DNA of 64,000 nt, from the NCBI RefSeq assembly GCF_023195775.1, contig NZ_CP096205.1:2482001-2546000 (forward strand), in the 5' to 3' direction. Made by a program: the position numbers and the translations under genes. The stretch is from Flavobacterium azooxidireducens (GTDB taxonomy: Bacteria; Bacteroidota; Bacteroidia; Flavobacteriales; Flavobacteriaceae). Numbering within the stretch: position 1 is the first letter of the stretch; every line of letters starts with the position of its first letter. A model generated the notes under the pieces. It saw only the letters and a list, made by a program, of their open reading frames with translations, searched no databases and was not told where the DNA came from. Positions 7,516-16,922 of this stretch are shown here, one piece after another.

Positions 7516-8853
7516 TTGGAAAAACCAACTTCAAAAAAACAAGCTATAGTTATAATTCACGGAATCGGGAACCAATACCCGATGGAAACAGCCAAAGAAT
7601 TTGTAGAAAATATAAAAGAAGAAAGCGATATTTTATACAGCAGTCCGGATCGTGAAGCCAATTATTTTGAAACAAGAAGATTAAGTTTGAGTCAAAAGAA
7701 AACCGATTTTTACGAGTTTTATTGGGCTAATTTAATCTCTGAACCCAAATTAGGCGATTTATACAGTTGGGTTTTTCGATTGTTGTTTGTAAAAAAACCT
7801 TCCAAACGTGTTGAAGTTTTGGTTTGGACAATCCGAATTATAGTGCTTGCCGTGTTAATAACATTCGGATTTATTATCGCAAATGATTTTAAACATTTTC
7901 AAGAACAAGGTATTCCGTTTTTAAATTCGGGAATTTTTGCGGCTACATCCTATATTGTTTTGAAATTCATTGTACCAAAAATTAATTCAAAAGCGGCTCA
8001 AACGGTCGGTGATGCGGTAAAATACCTTACACCATCTCCGCAAAATATAGAATCGCGGTATAAAATCAGAAAAAAAGGTATTCAACTACTCAAAAAATTG
8101 CATGACAAAAAAGACGAAGACGGAAACCCGCAATACGAACGAATTGTGATTGTTGGTCACAGTTTAGGAAGCGTTGTGGCGTATGATTTAATTACGAACC
8201 TTTGGCATGATTACATGTATGAATATCATCCGGAAGAATTCCCAATCGTTCAACCCATTCTTGATGAAATTACAACAATAATTAACCATAGTCATCAGCA
8301 CAAAGAAGAACCATTTCCGTTGGAAGTTTTCCAAGAATTACAACGAAAATTATTTAAAGAAATCAAAAACCTTAAAAATCCGTGGTTGATTTCCGATTTC
8401 ATTTCCATCGGAAGTCCGCTTTGTCATGGTGATTACATTCTGACCAAAAATTTTGAAGAGTTTGACAAAAAAACCAATTACCGAGAATATCCGCTTTGTC
8501 CGCCCAAAATTGAAGTCAAGAAAAAGGATGAAAAAATCGTAAAAGATTATGAAAATGCCATTTCTTTTCAAGCAAATCTATTTGTGACAATCAATAATGT
8601 CAGAGAAAAGAAAACCATGCGGTTCATTAATCACAACTCCCAATTTTCATTTATTCAATGGACAAATATTTATTTTCAAAATGATTTTGTAGGAGGCGAA
8701 CTCAATGATTATTTCGGAAAAGGGATTCAAAACATTCATCTCAATCCAAAAGGAAATTGGTTTAAACGGAATTTACCGTTCTTTTCGCACACAAACTATT
8801 GGTCAAAATCACAACAACATTCGATAGAAGAAATTTTGAAGAATATTTTTTAA
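7516..8853 (+). CDS. Predicted membrane-associated alpha/beta-hydrolase (lipase-like)
   Basis: This 445-residue protein starts with TTG; no nearby ATG gives a complete domain. An oxyanion-type motif VIIHGIGNQYP is at residues 12-22 and the nucleophile elbow GHSLGSVVAYD is at about 215. Two hydrophobic segments (about 110-130 and 140-158) interrupt the fold and probably anchor it in the membrane. A later FISIGSPLCHGD and a His near HNSQFSFIQW may complete the active site. The architecture resembles predicted lipases or esterases acting on phospholipids. The substrate is unknown. It lies 41 bases after the amidase in the same direction and could be co-transcribed with it. Confidence 0.65.
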   Translation: MEKPTSKKQAIVIIHGIGNQYPMETAKEFVENIKEESDILYSSPDREANYFETRRLSLSQKKTDFYEFYWANLISEPKLGDLYSWVFRLLFVKKPSKRVEVLVWTIRIIVLAVLITFGFIIANDFKHFQEQGIPFLNSGIFAATSYIVLKFIVPKINSKAAQTVGDAVKYLTPSPQNIESRYKIRKKGIQLLKKLHDKKDEDGNPQYERIVIVGHSLGSVVAYDLITNLWHDYMYEYHPEEFPIVQPILDEITTIINHSHQHKEEPFPLEVFQELQRKLFKEIKNLKNPWLISDFISIGSPLCHGDYILTKNFEEFDKKTNYREYPLCPPKIEVKKKDEKIVKDYENAISFQANLFVTINNVREKKTMRFINHNSQFSFIQWTNIYFQNDFVGGELNDYFGKGIQNIHLNPKGNWFKRNLPFFSHTNYWSKSQQHSIEEILKNIF

Positions 8854-8875
8854 AGCGAATAATCCTCACCCCCAA

Positions 8876-8896
8876 CCCCTCTCCAAAGGAGAGGGG
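8876..8896. repeat. GC-rich hairpin (REP-like)
   Basis: Two perfect nine-base arms flank an AAA loop. It lies just after the hydrolase gene but has no T tract, so it is more likely a dispersed repeat than a standard terminator. Confidence 0.6.
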
Positions 8897-9000
8897 AGAC
8901 TAGACGTGGTAATATTCTGCAAAAGTTCGTGGTGTTAAATCCCATCCCATCCATTATAGCAAAGCTATCAAATCAGCGAAAATCTGTTTTATCTATTAAA

Positions 9001-9020
9001 CCTGCCTGCCGGCAGGCAGG
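9001..9020. repeat. Perfect 20-bp palindrome
   Basis: CCTGCCTGCC is followed directly by its reverse complement. A related inverted repeat (ACCTGCCT...AGGCAGGT) occurs at 29066-29087, suggesting a repeat family with members throughout the genome. Confidence 0.7.
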
Positions 9021-9229
9021 TCCGTGTGCCATTAAAAAAGAGCGAAGCTACATTTCTCAAATTTTTAAAATCCGTGTTCTAAAAATTTAAAGTAGAGAGT
9101 AGAGACAATAGATTTATGACATCGTTAAACTTCGTGCCTTCTTTCTTCGTGGCAAAAAAAGACTTATAATTTCAAAATAAAACCACACCAAAAAACCAAA
9201 TATTTCACAAAAATCCCTACATTCGTAAC

Positions 9230-10264
9230 ATGATTCTTTTGCGAAAAATACTCTTCCCCTTTGCCATTCTCTATGGTTTGATCACCGCCATTCGCAATTG
9301 GTTTTATGATAAAGGAATTCTAAAATCGTATTCATTTTCTGTTCCTATAATTGCCGTTGGAAACCTAAGTGTGGGCGGAACCGGCAAAACACCACAAATA
9401 GAATATTTAATTCGATTACTTCTGCCAAATTATAAAATAGCCGTTTTAAGCAGAGGTTACAAACGTAAATCATCCGGATTTTTATTAGCAGAATATTCAT
9501 CAACAGCTGAAACATTGGGAGACGAACCATTTCAACTCCATCAAAAATTTCCAACCATTCAAGTGGCTGTAGATGCTAATCGTAAAAACGGAATTGAGCA
9601 ATTGTTAACTTTACAAAACAAACCTGATATCATTTTGCTTGACGATGCTTTTCAACACCGCAAAGTAAAAGCCGGTTTCTATATTTTGCTCACCGCTTAC
9701 AACGATTTGTATGCCGATGATTTCATTTTGCCTACCGGAAATCTACGCGAAAGTAGAAGTGGAGCAAAACGTGCAAATATCATAGTGGTCACCAAATGTC
9801 CGTCAACTCTTTCCGAAGCTGACCAAACTAATATTCGTCAAAAATTAAAGCTTTCGGCAAATCAACAACTTTATTTTTCGGCTATTCAGTACGATGAAAT
9901 TTTGTATTCCGAAACTGAAAATCGTACAGTTGCTTCACTACTAAACACCGATAAATTATTAGTTGCCGGAATTGCCAAACCCAAACCATTTTTCAACCAT
10001 TTGCAAGATGGCAACGATGAGGAATTGGAATTTCCCGACCACCACGATTTTACTGAAATTGACATCCAAACCATACAAAAAAAATCAAAAAATAAACCCA
10101 TTATTACCACCGAAAAAGATTTCGTTCGGCTAAAAGGAAAAGTAAATGCGGCACAATTATTCTATTTGCCCATTCAAAGTGTTTTTCTTTCCAACGGCGA
10201 AAATTTCAATAAACAAATAAACAATTATGTGGAACAAAGTACAAGAAACCGTTCAGTTTCTTAA
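9230..10264 (+). CDS. lpxK: Tetraacyldisaccharide 4'-kinase
   Basis: LpxK phosphorylates the 4' position of the tetraacyldisaccharide precursor of lipid A at the inner membrane. The N-terminus has a membrane helix (FPFAILYGLITAIRNWFYD), then the P-loop AVGNLSVGGTGKTP at about residue 43 and the conserved ILLDDAFQHRKV, with ITTEKDFVRLK near the end. The length of 344 residues is normal. Its last 38 bases overlap the start of the purine nucleoside phosphorylase gene in another frame, so the two are probably translationally coupled. Confidence 0.95.
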   Translation: MILLRKILFPFAILYGLITAIRNWFYDKGILKSYSFSVPIIAVGNLSVGGTGKTPQIEYLIRLLLPNYKIAVLSRGYKRKSSGFLLAEYSSTAETLGDEPFQLHQKFPTIQVAVDANRKNGIEQLLTLQNKPDIILLDDAFQHRKVKAGFYILLTAYNDLYADDFILPTGNLRESRSGAKRANIIVVTKCPSTLSEADQTNIRQKLKLSANQQLYFSAIQYDEILYSETENRTVASLLNTDKLLVAGIAKPKPFFNHLQDGNDEELEFPDHHDFTEIDIQTIQKKSKNKPIITTEKDFVRLKGKVNAAQLFYLPIQSVFLSNGENFNKQINNYVEQSTRNRSVS

Positions 10265-11039
10265 AGAAAAAACCAATTATACTCCCGAATTCGGCATCAT
10301 TCTCGGCTCCGGTTTGGGCACATTTACACAAGATATCGACATCGAATTTACCATTCCTTATTCCGAAATACCCAACTTTCCTGTTTCCACCGTGCAAGGT
10401 CACAAAGGTGCGTTAGTTTTCGGTAAAATTGGAAATAAAAGTGTGGTAGCCATGCAAGGACGTTTCCATTTTTATGAAGGCTACGACATGAAAACAGTGA
10501 CTTTTCCTGTCCGTGTCATGAAGTATTTAGGCGTTCAAAAACTCATTGTTTCCAATGCGTCCGGCGGCGTGAATCCAAATTACAAAGTGGGCGATGTGGT
10601 CGTTATCAAAGATCATATCAATCTATTTCCCGATCATCCGTTGCGAGGAACAAACGATGAACGTTTCGGACCGCGATTCGTCAACATGAGCGAACCGTAC
10701 TCTCGAACCATGATTCAAAAAGCCAAAGAAATTGCTCAACAAAATACTATTGAACTCAAAGACGGCATCTATTTAGGTCTGCAAGGGCCAACTTTTGAAA
10801 CCCTTGCCGAATACAAAATGGTCAAAATTCTAGGTGCCGATTGCGTCGGAATGTCCACCGTGCCCGAAGTCATCGTTGCCCGTCACATGGAAGTCGATTG
10901 CCTCGGAATTTCGGTTATTACCGACATGGGTGATGAAGAAAACATCCACGAAGTCAACCACCAAGAAGTCCTTGAAGCCGCCCGAAAAGCCGAACCAAAA
11001 GTTCGAAAATTAATCAAAGAATTTATTCTGAATTTTTAG
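10227..11039 (+). CDS. Purine-nucleoside phosphorylase (trimeric PNP I type)
   Basis: This enzyme cleaves purine nucleosides with phosphate to free base and ribose 1-phosphate in purine salvage. The 270-residue protein shows ILGSGLGTF (phosphate binding), VQGHKGALVFG, MQGRFHFYEGYD, SNASGGVNP and EVIVARHMEVDCLGISVITDMG, all hallmarks of the low-molecular-mass trimeric family. The ATG lies inside the end of lpxK. It could also be annotated punA or deoD-like; the trimeric type fits punA better. Confidence 0.95.
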   Translation: MWNKVQETVQFLKEKTNYTPEFGIILGSGLGTFTQDIDIEFTIPYSEIPNFPVSTVQGHKGALVFGKIGNKSVVAMQGRFHFYEGYDMKTVTFPVRVMKYLGVQKLIVSNASGGVNPNYKVGDVVVIKDHINLFPDHPLRGTNDERFGPRFVNMSEPYSRTMIQKAKEIAQQNTIELKDGIYLGLQGPTFETLAEYKMVKILGADCVGMSTVPEVIVARHMEVDCLGISVITDMGDEENIHEVNHQEVLEAARKAEPKVRKLIKEFILNF

Positions 11040-11342
11040 GCAGCTAATCCGGTCATCCGTTGCAACTCCTCGGCCTTCAAGCTGTTTTTCTACTGCTTTT
11101 TCGTGGCTTCCGTTGGTCGCCCCAAAAAGCAAAGAAAAATTAGCTTTCTGTCCTGCGGGGTTTCCACTGCTACCCGGGCTGGGGATTGTGCTGGGAAGAA
11201 AGATTAGCGTTTTACGTGTATGTGCAGTAGTGGATTAGAAGCACTTTTTTTTCGGCTTGAAATAAATTTAACTTAAAAAGACAAAATTTGAATTTACCAA
11301 TTTCCTTGCTATAAGTTATAAACCTTTTAGAAATTGGTTCTG
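11040..11342. repeat. Intergenic element of a dispersed flavobacterial repeat family
   Basis: This 303-base stretch has no gene. Bases 11041-11220 are GC-rich compared with the flanks and include GCTTCCGTTGGTCGC, which recurs with one change at about 46498, and a TTTCCACTGCTAC segment related to the GCTTTCCACTTCAATC shared by 43354 and 46551. The remainder is AT-rich and featureless. Confidence 0.5.
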
Positions 11343-12065
11343 TTATTTCTTTCTACCGAATAGTCTTGATAGAAAACTTTGTTTAACTCGTTTTTCGACA
11401 ATCCAAATTGGCTCGTCAGTTGGTCTTACAATTTTTGTTTTTGGGCCTGATTTACCCCAGGGAAATCCTGTTCGTATTGGTTTATTGGTCAAGTCTGCCA
11501 CTAAAAATATTTCTGGTAGCTGAATTTGCCCATTTTCAAAGTTATAGTCCTTTTCGTTTTTTTCCATTATTCCGACTTTTTCATTCCAAATCTCCATTAC
11601 GGTTTTCTCGTGAATAATGTCCAAGTTGGATTGATTCCCTTTTTGTCCGAACTCGTCAACGTGTTTTATGAACTCAGCTAAATTTTCAGAGTGTTTTACA
11701 ATTACAGCTGGGTCATGACACACATAGTAAACTGAATTCCAATTTCCCTTTGAGTCAATATCTAAAATCAAAAAATTCCCAAATCCATCTCCTGCTAGTT
11801 GGATTGAGTTTGGAAACAATTCTTCAAATCCGAAATGATTGAAAGCGTCAAAACGGACTTCTTCAAGTCCATAGAACTCAAATCCTTTACTAAATTTTAA
11901 TAGTTCTTCAATTTCTTTCGGTAAGTAGTTATTTGGGAGTTGTCTTTTGAGGTTTTCTATTTCACTATCAGATATTCCATCCAACAATTCAACCTTATAC
12001 GAATCTCCATCTTCTGATTTATATTGGTTTGAAAGGATTAATTCTAATTGATCTTTCGGTTTCAT
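11343..12065 (-). CDS. SMI1/KNR4 (SUKH) family protein
   Basis: This soluble protein of 240 residues contains a SUKH domain: ISDSEIENLKRQLPNNYLPKEIEELLKFSKGFEFYG near the N-terminus, then LAGDGFGNFLILDIDSKGNWNSVYYVCHDP and a SENLAEFIKHVDEFG helix. The C-terminal ~70 residues are an extra, basic region ending LSRLFGRKK. SUKH proteins commonly act as immunity factors, but no toxin lies beside this one, so it may be an orphan immunity gene against incoming nucleases or a housekeeping member. It is convergent with the phosphorylase gene and follows a repeat element. Confidence 0.8.
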   Translation of the reverse strand: MKPKDQLELILSNQYKSEDGDSYKVELLDGISDSEIENLKRQLPNNYLPKEIEELLKFSKGFEFYGLEEVRFDAFNHFGFEELFPNSIQLAGDGFGNFLILDIDSKGNWNSVYYVCHDPAVIVKHSENLAEFIKHVDEFGQKGNQSNLDIIHEKTVMEIWNEKVGIMEKNEKDYNFENGQIQLPEIFLVADLTNKPIRTGFPWGKSGPKTKIVRPTDEPIWIVEKRVKQSFLSRLFGRKK

Positions 12066-12103
12066 ATTTGTTCGTGTTGATATAGCTGTGTTTAATTAAT
12101 TAA

Positions 12104-14284
12104 CTAACCCAACTGCTGAGCAATTACTTTATAAAAATTATCCGGATTAAAAGGCTTAGTGACCACATCATTCATCCCAAAAGAAAGTAACATTTCTCGG
12201 TTTTCGTTCAACGAAATAGCCGTTAATGCAATAATAGGAAGCTTCTTGTTGAACTCTCTTATGCGTTCGGTGGCAATCGTTCCGTTTATGCCGGGAAGGT
12301 GAACATCCATCAAAACAAGATCGTAGCCGTTGTTGCGAATCATTTCAATGGCATCTTCACCGTTGTCAATGAGTTCACAAGCAATTTCTTTGTTTTCCAA
12401 CATTTTTTTGGTAATCATTTGATTGATTTTATTGTCTTCAACAACCAACACTTTTTTGAAAGCAAAGACACTTTCGTCATATTGTTTCTTAACTTCCACA
12501 AACGTTTGCTGACCCAATTCAAAATCAACATCAAACGAAAAAGTAGAACCAATTCCTTCTGCACTCGTGAGCTTGATTTCGCCACCCAATAAATTTACAA
12601 GTCGTTTTACGATAGCTAATCCCAAACCGGTACCGCCGTATTTTCGGTTAATTTCAACTGAACCTTGCGAAAAACTCTCAAAAATAGTTTGTTGTTTCTC
12701 TAACGGAATTCCGATTCCCGTATCTGAAATTTCAAAACGAATCGAAGAAATATCATTTTCGTTTTTCATGATTTTAGCCGAAACATTTACTTTTCCGTTT
12801 TTGGTAAACTTCAACGCATTATTAATCAAATTAATAAAAATCTGCGAAAGTTTTGTTGGGTCGCCAATCAAATTATCCGGAATGGTTTCGTCTAATTCTA
12901 ATTCAAAATCATTATTGTTTTTGCTTGCTAAATCTTTGAAAGAATTATACAAATCGCTCAACAGTTGTTTAACGTTCACATTAATGCTTTCAATTTCAAT
13001 ATTTTCACTTTCAACACGGTTAATTTCTAAAATATCATTGATAAACGTAAGCAAATAATCTCCTGAAAATTTAAGCGAAGTAAGATACTGCAACTGCGAC
13101 TTTTTCGGATTTTCTTCAATCAGTAAATGCGTGATTCCGTTAATAGCATTCAAAGGCGTTCGCAATTCATGACTCACTGTCGATAAAAATTCTGCTCTGG
13201 CTTTTGATGCTTTTTCTGCTTTGTCTTTCGCTAATTGGAGTTCACTGTTTTTGTCTTGCAATAGTTTGTTCGATTGACTTCGGATAATATTATTTTTATA
13301 CAACGACAAACTCAATAACGACAAAATCGAAATCAGAGCAATACTTAAAATACTAATCAATTTAGAAAATTTGTTGGCTCGTTGTTGCTCTTTGTTTTCG
13401 CGATCCATTTGGTCAATCGACTTTAAACGCTCGGCTTCTTTAAAACTTAAAAAATCTTCCGTTCCAATTCTTTTACTGTTTAATTCCTGAATACTATCTC
13501 TGATTCGTAGGTGTTGTTTCATGTATTTGAATGAATTGTCAACATCAATCATTTTTTCATACACTTCACTCAACGTTCGGGCAACATTGGCTTTTAGTTC
13601 TAAATTTTTGTTTTTTGAACTTAAATCCAACGCTTTATTTAAGTAATTTAAAGCAAGGTTGTAGCGATTGTCTTCTGCTTCAATCAAACCAATTTGATAC
13701 AATGCTTCGGCTTTGGTTTTAAAATGATCTTCTTCATCCGGATTAACGATTACCGTGCTTAAAATGGATAAAGCCAATTGATTTTCGCCTTTGGCACGAT
13801 AAACAATACCTTTTTGCAGGTTAATCATTTCTTTAGCTTCCGGAATTTCTATGGTTTCATAGATTTTTTCGGCTTCTTTAAAATAATATTCCGCTTTAGA
13901 ATATTCTTTTCGTTCAATGTAGCATAAACCTAGATTATAAATGGTATACGCTTGATTAGAGGAAGGTTTTTGACTTTTGTAGAGTGAAATGCTTTTGTTA
14001 TAGGTTTGAATGGCATCGGCATATTTTTTTAATTCAAAATATACATTTCCTAAAAAGGAATAGGCATCAGCTTGAGCTTGATAATCTTTTTTAGTTTCAG
14101 CAAATTCAATTGCTTTTTGAATATAGTCTTGTGAACTTCTGTAATTGTTGTTTTTTTTATGAAAATTAGCCAGTTCTATAAAATAGTTAGTACTGTCTAA
14201 CTCTTCCTCATCATCCGAAGAAGATTTTGTTTGAGAAAAAACCGATATAGTTAGAAAAAGGAATACTAATGTAAAATATTTCAT
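12104..14284 (-). CDS. TPR-sensor hybrid histidine kinase
   Basis: This 726-residue protein starts with a Sec signal peptide (FLFLTISVFSQ). A TPR-rich sensor region (about 35-270) contains repeats such as AQADAYSFLGNVYFELKKY and AIQTYNKSISLYKSQ. A membrane helix lies at about 305-330. The cytoplasmic part has a HisKA domain with FLSTVSHELRTPLNAI, a HATPase domain with NLINNALKF, DTGIGIP and GGTGLGLAI, and a C-terminal receiver domain with VLVVEDNKIN, the phospho-acceptor in LVLMDVHLPG, and ALTA. No separate response regulator or output gene is adjacent, so its target is unknown. Confidence 0.93.
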   Translation of the reverse strand: MKYFTLVFLFLTISVFSQTKSSSDDEEELDSTNYFIELANFHKKNNNYRSSQDYIQKAIEFAETKKDYQAQADAYSFLGNVYFELKKYADAIQTYNKSISLYKSQKPSSNQAYTIYNLGLCYIERKEYSKAEYYFKEAEKIYETIEIPEAKEMINLQKGIVYRAKGENQLALSILSTVIVNPDEEDHFKTKAEALYQIGLIEAEDNRYNLALNYLNKALDLSSKNKNLELKANVARTLSEVYEKMIDVDNSFKYMKQHLRIRDSIQELNSKRIGTEDFLSFKEAERLKSIDQMDRENKEQQRANKFSKLISILSIALISILSLLSLSLYKNNIIRSQSNKLLQDKNSELQLAKDKAEKASKARAEFLSTVSHELRTPLNAINGITHLLIEENPKKSQLQYLTSLKFSGDYLLTFINDILEINRVESENIEIESINVNVKQLLSDLYNSFKDLASKNNNDFELELDETIPDNLIGDPTKLSQIFINLINNALKFTKNGKVNVSAKIMKNENDISSIRFEISDTGIGIPLEKQQTIFESFSQGSVEINRKYGGTGLGLAIVKRLVNLLGGEIKLTSAEGIGSTFSFDVDFELGQQTFVEVKKQYDESVFAFKKVLVVEDNKINQMITKKMLENKEIACELIDNGEDAIEMIRNNGYDLVLMDVHLPGINGTIATERIREFNKKLPIIALTAISLNENREMLLSFGMNDVVTKPFNPDNFYKVIAQQLG

Positions 14285-14320
14285 TCCAAAAAATGGTTAT
14301 TTTTAATGGTATAAAATTAA

Positions 14321-15313
14321 CTATTTATTTGAAATATACCCAATTAAGTCAATAATTCTTGACGAATATCCAATTTCGTTATCATACCATCCTACTACTT
14401 TTACCATTTTGTCAATAACAGAAGTCAGTTGAGCATCAAAAAGACATGAATGTTGATTGCCAATTATATCAACTGAAACGATGGGATCTTCAGTGTAAGC
14501 AAGGATTCCTTTAAGATTTGTTTGCGATGCTTTTAGAAAAGCAGCATTAATTTCTTCAATCGAAACGGCTCTGGAAACATAGCAAGTAATATCTGTCAAA
14601 GAACCATCGGGTACAGGAACACGAATGCCACTTCCGCCTAATTTTCCATCCAATTTCGGAAAAATTTTAGTCAACGCTTTTGCAGCTCCGGTTGTGGTTG
14701 GAACAATTGATTGAGCTGCACCACGAGCTCTTCGTAAATCTTTGTGTGGTTGGTCATGCAAACTTTGATCGGTGGTGTAGGAGTGAACAGTTGTGATATA
14801 GGCTTGCTCAATTCCGCATAACTCGTCAATAATTTTAATCATCGGAGCAGCATTATTGGTTGTGCAGCTTGCGTTGGAAATAATCACTTCGGAACCATCT
14901 AAAATTGATTCATTCACACCTAAAACAACTGTTTTTATTTGATCATCTTCGGGTGGAGCAGAGAGAATAACTTTTTTGGCTCCGGCAGAAATATGTTGAT
15001 AGGCTTCTTCGTAAGTTTTAAATTTTCCGGTACTTTCAATCACAAAATCAACAGACTGCCAATTCAAATCGGCGATATTTTTTTTTCTAAAAAAGGAATA
15101 CGGTTTTCCATCCACAAAAATATGTTCTTCATCAAAAGTAACTTCGTTTGGCAAAACACCGTGAATACTGTCATACTTCAGTAAATGCGACATGGTTCTC
15201 GTATCGGCAATATCGTTTATGGCTACCACTTCAATCGTGGGATGATTGAGCAATAATCGGAATAAATTTCTTCCAATTCTTCCAAAACCGTTGATGGCTA
15301 TTTTTGTTTTCAA
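14321..15313 (-). CDS. gapA: Glyceraldehyde-3-phosphate dehydrogenase, type I
   Basis: This enzyme converts glyceraldehyde 3-phosphate to 1,3-bisphosphoglycerate with NAD(P) in glycolysis or gluconeogenesis. The Rossmann motif INGFGRIGRNLFRLL opens the protein, the catalytic Cys is in SNASCTTNNAAP, and HSYTTDQ, RRARGAAQSIVPTTTG and WYDNEIGYSSR are present. No ATG is available. A TTG at 15334 gives 337 residues, but that start lies inside a 17-bp hairpin, so I prefer the TTG at 15313, which yields MKTKIAINGFGRIG, the usual family start, and 330 residues. Confidence 0.9.
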   Translation of the reverse strand: MKTKIAINGFGRIGRNLFRLLLNHPTIEVVAINDIADTRTMSHLLKYDSIHGVLPNEVTFDEEHIFVDGKPYSFFRKKNIADLNWQSVDFVIESTGKFKTYEEAYQHISAGAKKVILSAPPEDDQIKTVVLGVNESILDGSEVIISNASCTTNNAAPMIKIIDELCGIEQAYITTVHSYTTDQSLHDQPHKDLRRARGAAQSIVPTTTGAAKALTKIFPKLDGKLGGSGIRVPVPDGSLTDITCYVSRAVSIEEINAAFLKASQTNLKGILAYTEDPIVSVDIIGNQHSCLFDAQLTSVIDKMVKVVGWYDNEIGYSSRIIDLIGYISNK

Positions 15314-15328
15314 GTTTGAAGTATGAAA

Positions 15329-15376
15329 TTTCAAGTTTCAGGTTTTCGTAGTTAACTTGAAACCTGAAACTTGAAA
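15329..15376 (-). terminator. 17-bp inverted repeat between lipA and gapA
   Basis: Arms TTTCAAGTTTCAGGTTT (15329-15345) and its exact complement (15360-15376) flank a 14-base loop. It lies eight bases past the lipA stop. It may terminate or attenuate lipA transcription before gapA, although no strong T run follows. Confidence 0.55.
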
Positions 15377-15383
15377 CAAATTT

Positions 15384-16256
15384 TTAAAGTATATGTTTTT
15401 GAGCATGATAAGAAGATCGCACCAACGCACCACTTTCTACATGACGGAAACCAAGTTCTTTTCCGATTTCTTCGTATTTTTTAAATTGATCCGGTGTGAT
15501 GAATTCTTTTACAGGTAAATGTTTTTTGCTTGGTTGAAGGTATTGTCCAATCGTAACAATATCAACATTAACAGAACGAAGGTCTTTCATAGTTTGAATT
15601 ACTTCTTCTTCCGTTTCGCCTAATCCTAACATAATTCCGGATTTGGTTCTGCGGATGCCTTTTTCTTTCAGGTAACGCAAAACTTCTAAACTACGGTCAT
15701 ATTTTGCTTGAATTCGTACTTCACGAGTCAATCTGCGAACGGTTTCCATATTGTGAGAAACAACTTCAGGATTGGCTTCAATAATTCTATCGATGATTCT
15801 TTCCACACCTTGAAAATCAGGAATTAGTGTTTCTAAAGTGGTCTCCGGATTCATTCTTCTGATGGCCAGAATCGTTTCATACCAAATAATAGAACCCATA
15901 TCTTTGATATCGTCACGATCTACACTCGTAATTACAGCATGCTTAATGTTCATGATTTTGATAGAACGAGCCACTTTTTCAGGTTCATCCCAATCTACTG
16001 TTTCCGGTCTTCCGGTTTTTACACCACAAAATCCGCACGAACGTGTACAAATGTTACCTAAAATCATGAAGGTAGCAGTTCCTTCGCCCCAACATTCGCC
16101 CATGTTCGGGCAACTTCCGGAGGTACAAATGGTGTTTAATTTGTACTTGTCAACTAATCCGCGAAGTTCGGTATATTTTTGTCCGGTTGGCAGTTTTACC
16201 CGCAACCATTTTGGTTTTCCTATTGGTGGCTGAACGCTATCTAAAACACTTTCCAT
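15384..16256 (-). CDS. lipA: Lipoyl synthase
   Basis: LipA is a radical SAM enzyme that inserts two sulfur atoms into protein-bound octanoyl groups to make lipoyl cofactors for 2-oxoacid dehydrogenases and glycine cleavage. The auxiliary cluster motif [12 protein letters not shown] and the radical SAM motif CTRSCGFC are both present, as are GLGETEEEV and the C-terminal VRSSYHA. The length is 290 residues, normal for the family, and the ATG at 16256 is well placed. The gene is probably expressed together with gapA downstream. Confidence 0.96.
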   Translation of the reverse strand: MESVLDSVQPPIGKPKWLRVKLPTGQKYTELRGLVDKYKLNTICTSGSCPNMGECWGEGTATFMILGNICTRSCGFCGVKTGRPETVDWDEPEKVARSIKIMNIKHAVITSVDRDDIKDMGSIIWYETILAIRRMNPETTLETLIPDFQGVERIIDRIIEANPEVVSHNMETVRRLTREVRIQAKYDRSLEVLRYLKEKGIRRTKSGIMLGLGETEEEVIQTMKDLRSVNVDIVTIGQYLQPSKKHLPVKEFITPDQFKKYEEIGKELGFRHVESGALVRSSYHAQKHIL

Positions 16257-16373
16257 GTTGCAATTTTTAGAACTGCAAAGATAGAAAAGATTGAGGAATT
16301 ATGTGGTGATTTAACTAAAATTGAATAATTGTGTTATAAAGAATTATTCATCAAAATTATTGAATCACAGTAA

Positions 16374-16922
16374 TTATCTACCTTGAATGATTTCAGCTAA
16401 CAATTTTTTGGCTCGAAGAAGTTTAACTTTTACGTTACTCAAAGGTTCGTTTAATTGTTCTGCAATTTCCTGATAACTCATTTCCTGAAAGTAGCGAAGC
16501 TGAATAACTTCTTGATAATGAGGTTTTAATTCTTTTATGAATTCTAATAAGCGAGACAAATTTTGTTCAGTAATCAATTTGTCTTCCGCCGATGGCGTTG
16601 TATCTGCCACATTATATGCTTGATGGTCTTCTTCGTCCGTAATGTCTACAAAAAGCGAAATTTTCTTTTTGCGAAGCATATCAATATGTACATTTTTGGC
16701 AATCGCAATGAGCCATGTGTTGAATTGAAATTCCGGATTGTAGTTGGCTATTTTGTCAAAAGCTTTTGCAAAGGTTTCGATGGTAATATCTTCTGCATCC
16801 GTTTCATTCTCTGTTCTTTTGAGCATAAAACCATAGACTTCGTTCCAATACATATCCAAAAGGGAAGTAAAGGCAACTTGATCACCATTCGTGGCTTTTT
16901 CTATGATTTTTTTTATTTCCAA
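16374..16922 (-). CDS. ECF-type RNA polymerase sigma factor
   Basis: This protein of 182 residues has sigma region 2 (LLDMYWNEVYGFMLKRTENETDAEDITIETF, NTWLIAIAKNVHIDMLRKK) and region 4 (KELKPHYQEVIQLRYFQEMSYQEIAEQLN, SNVKVKLLRAKKLL). It would redirect RNA polymerase to a small set of promoters. I chose the TTG at 16922, which gives MEIKKIIEKATNGD; the upstream extension to 17003 is the antisense-like tail of the glycosyltransferase frame. The start overlaps the end of that gene by ten bases, indicating coupling. No anti-sigma factor gene is adjacent. Confidence 0.88.
   Translation of the reverse strand: MEIKKIIEKATNGDQVAFTSLLDMYWNEVYGFMLKRTENETDAEDITIETFAKAFDKIANYNPEFQFNTWLIAIAKNVHIDMLRKKKISLFVDITDEEDHQAYNVADTTPSAEDKLITEQNLSRLLEFIKELKPHYQEVIQLRYFQEMSYQEIAEQLNEPLSNVKVKLLRAKKLLAEIIQGR

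Larger units (their letters stand above)
8854..9229. other. Intergenic region with dispersed-repeat type palindromes
   Basis: No gene is seen in this 376-base stretch. It contains the hairpin CCCCTCTCC-AAA-GGAGAGGGG (8876-8896) and a perfect 20-base GC-rich palindrome at 9001-9020. Both are of the kind that is scattered between genes in Bacteroidota genomes. The GC-rich patches stand out from the AT-rich surroundings. Confidence 0.6.

Noticed and set aside
12299..13058. Plus-strand frames opposite the hybrid histidine kinase
   Set aside because: They lie antisense to conserved kinase and receiver domains and show no family features.
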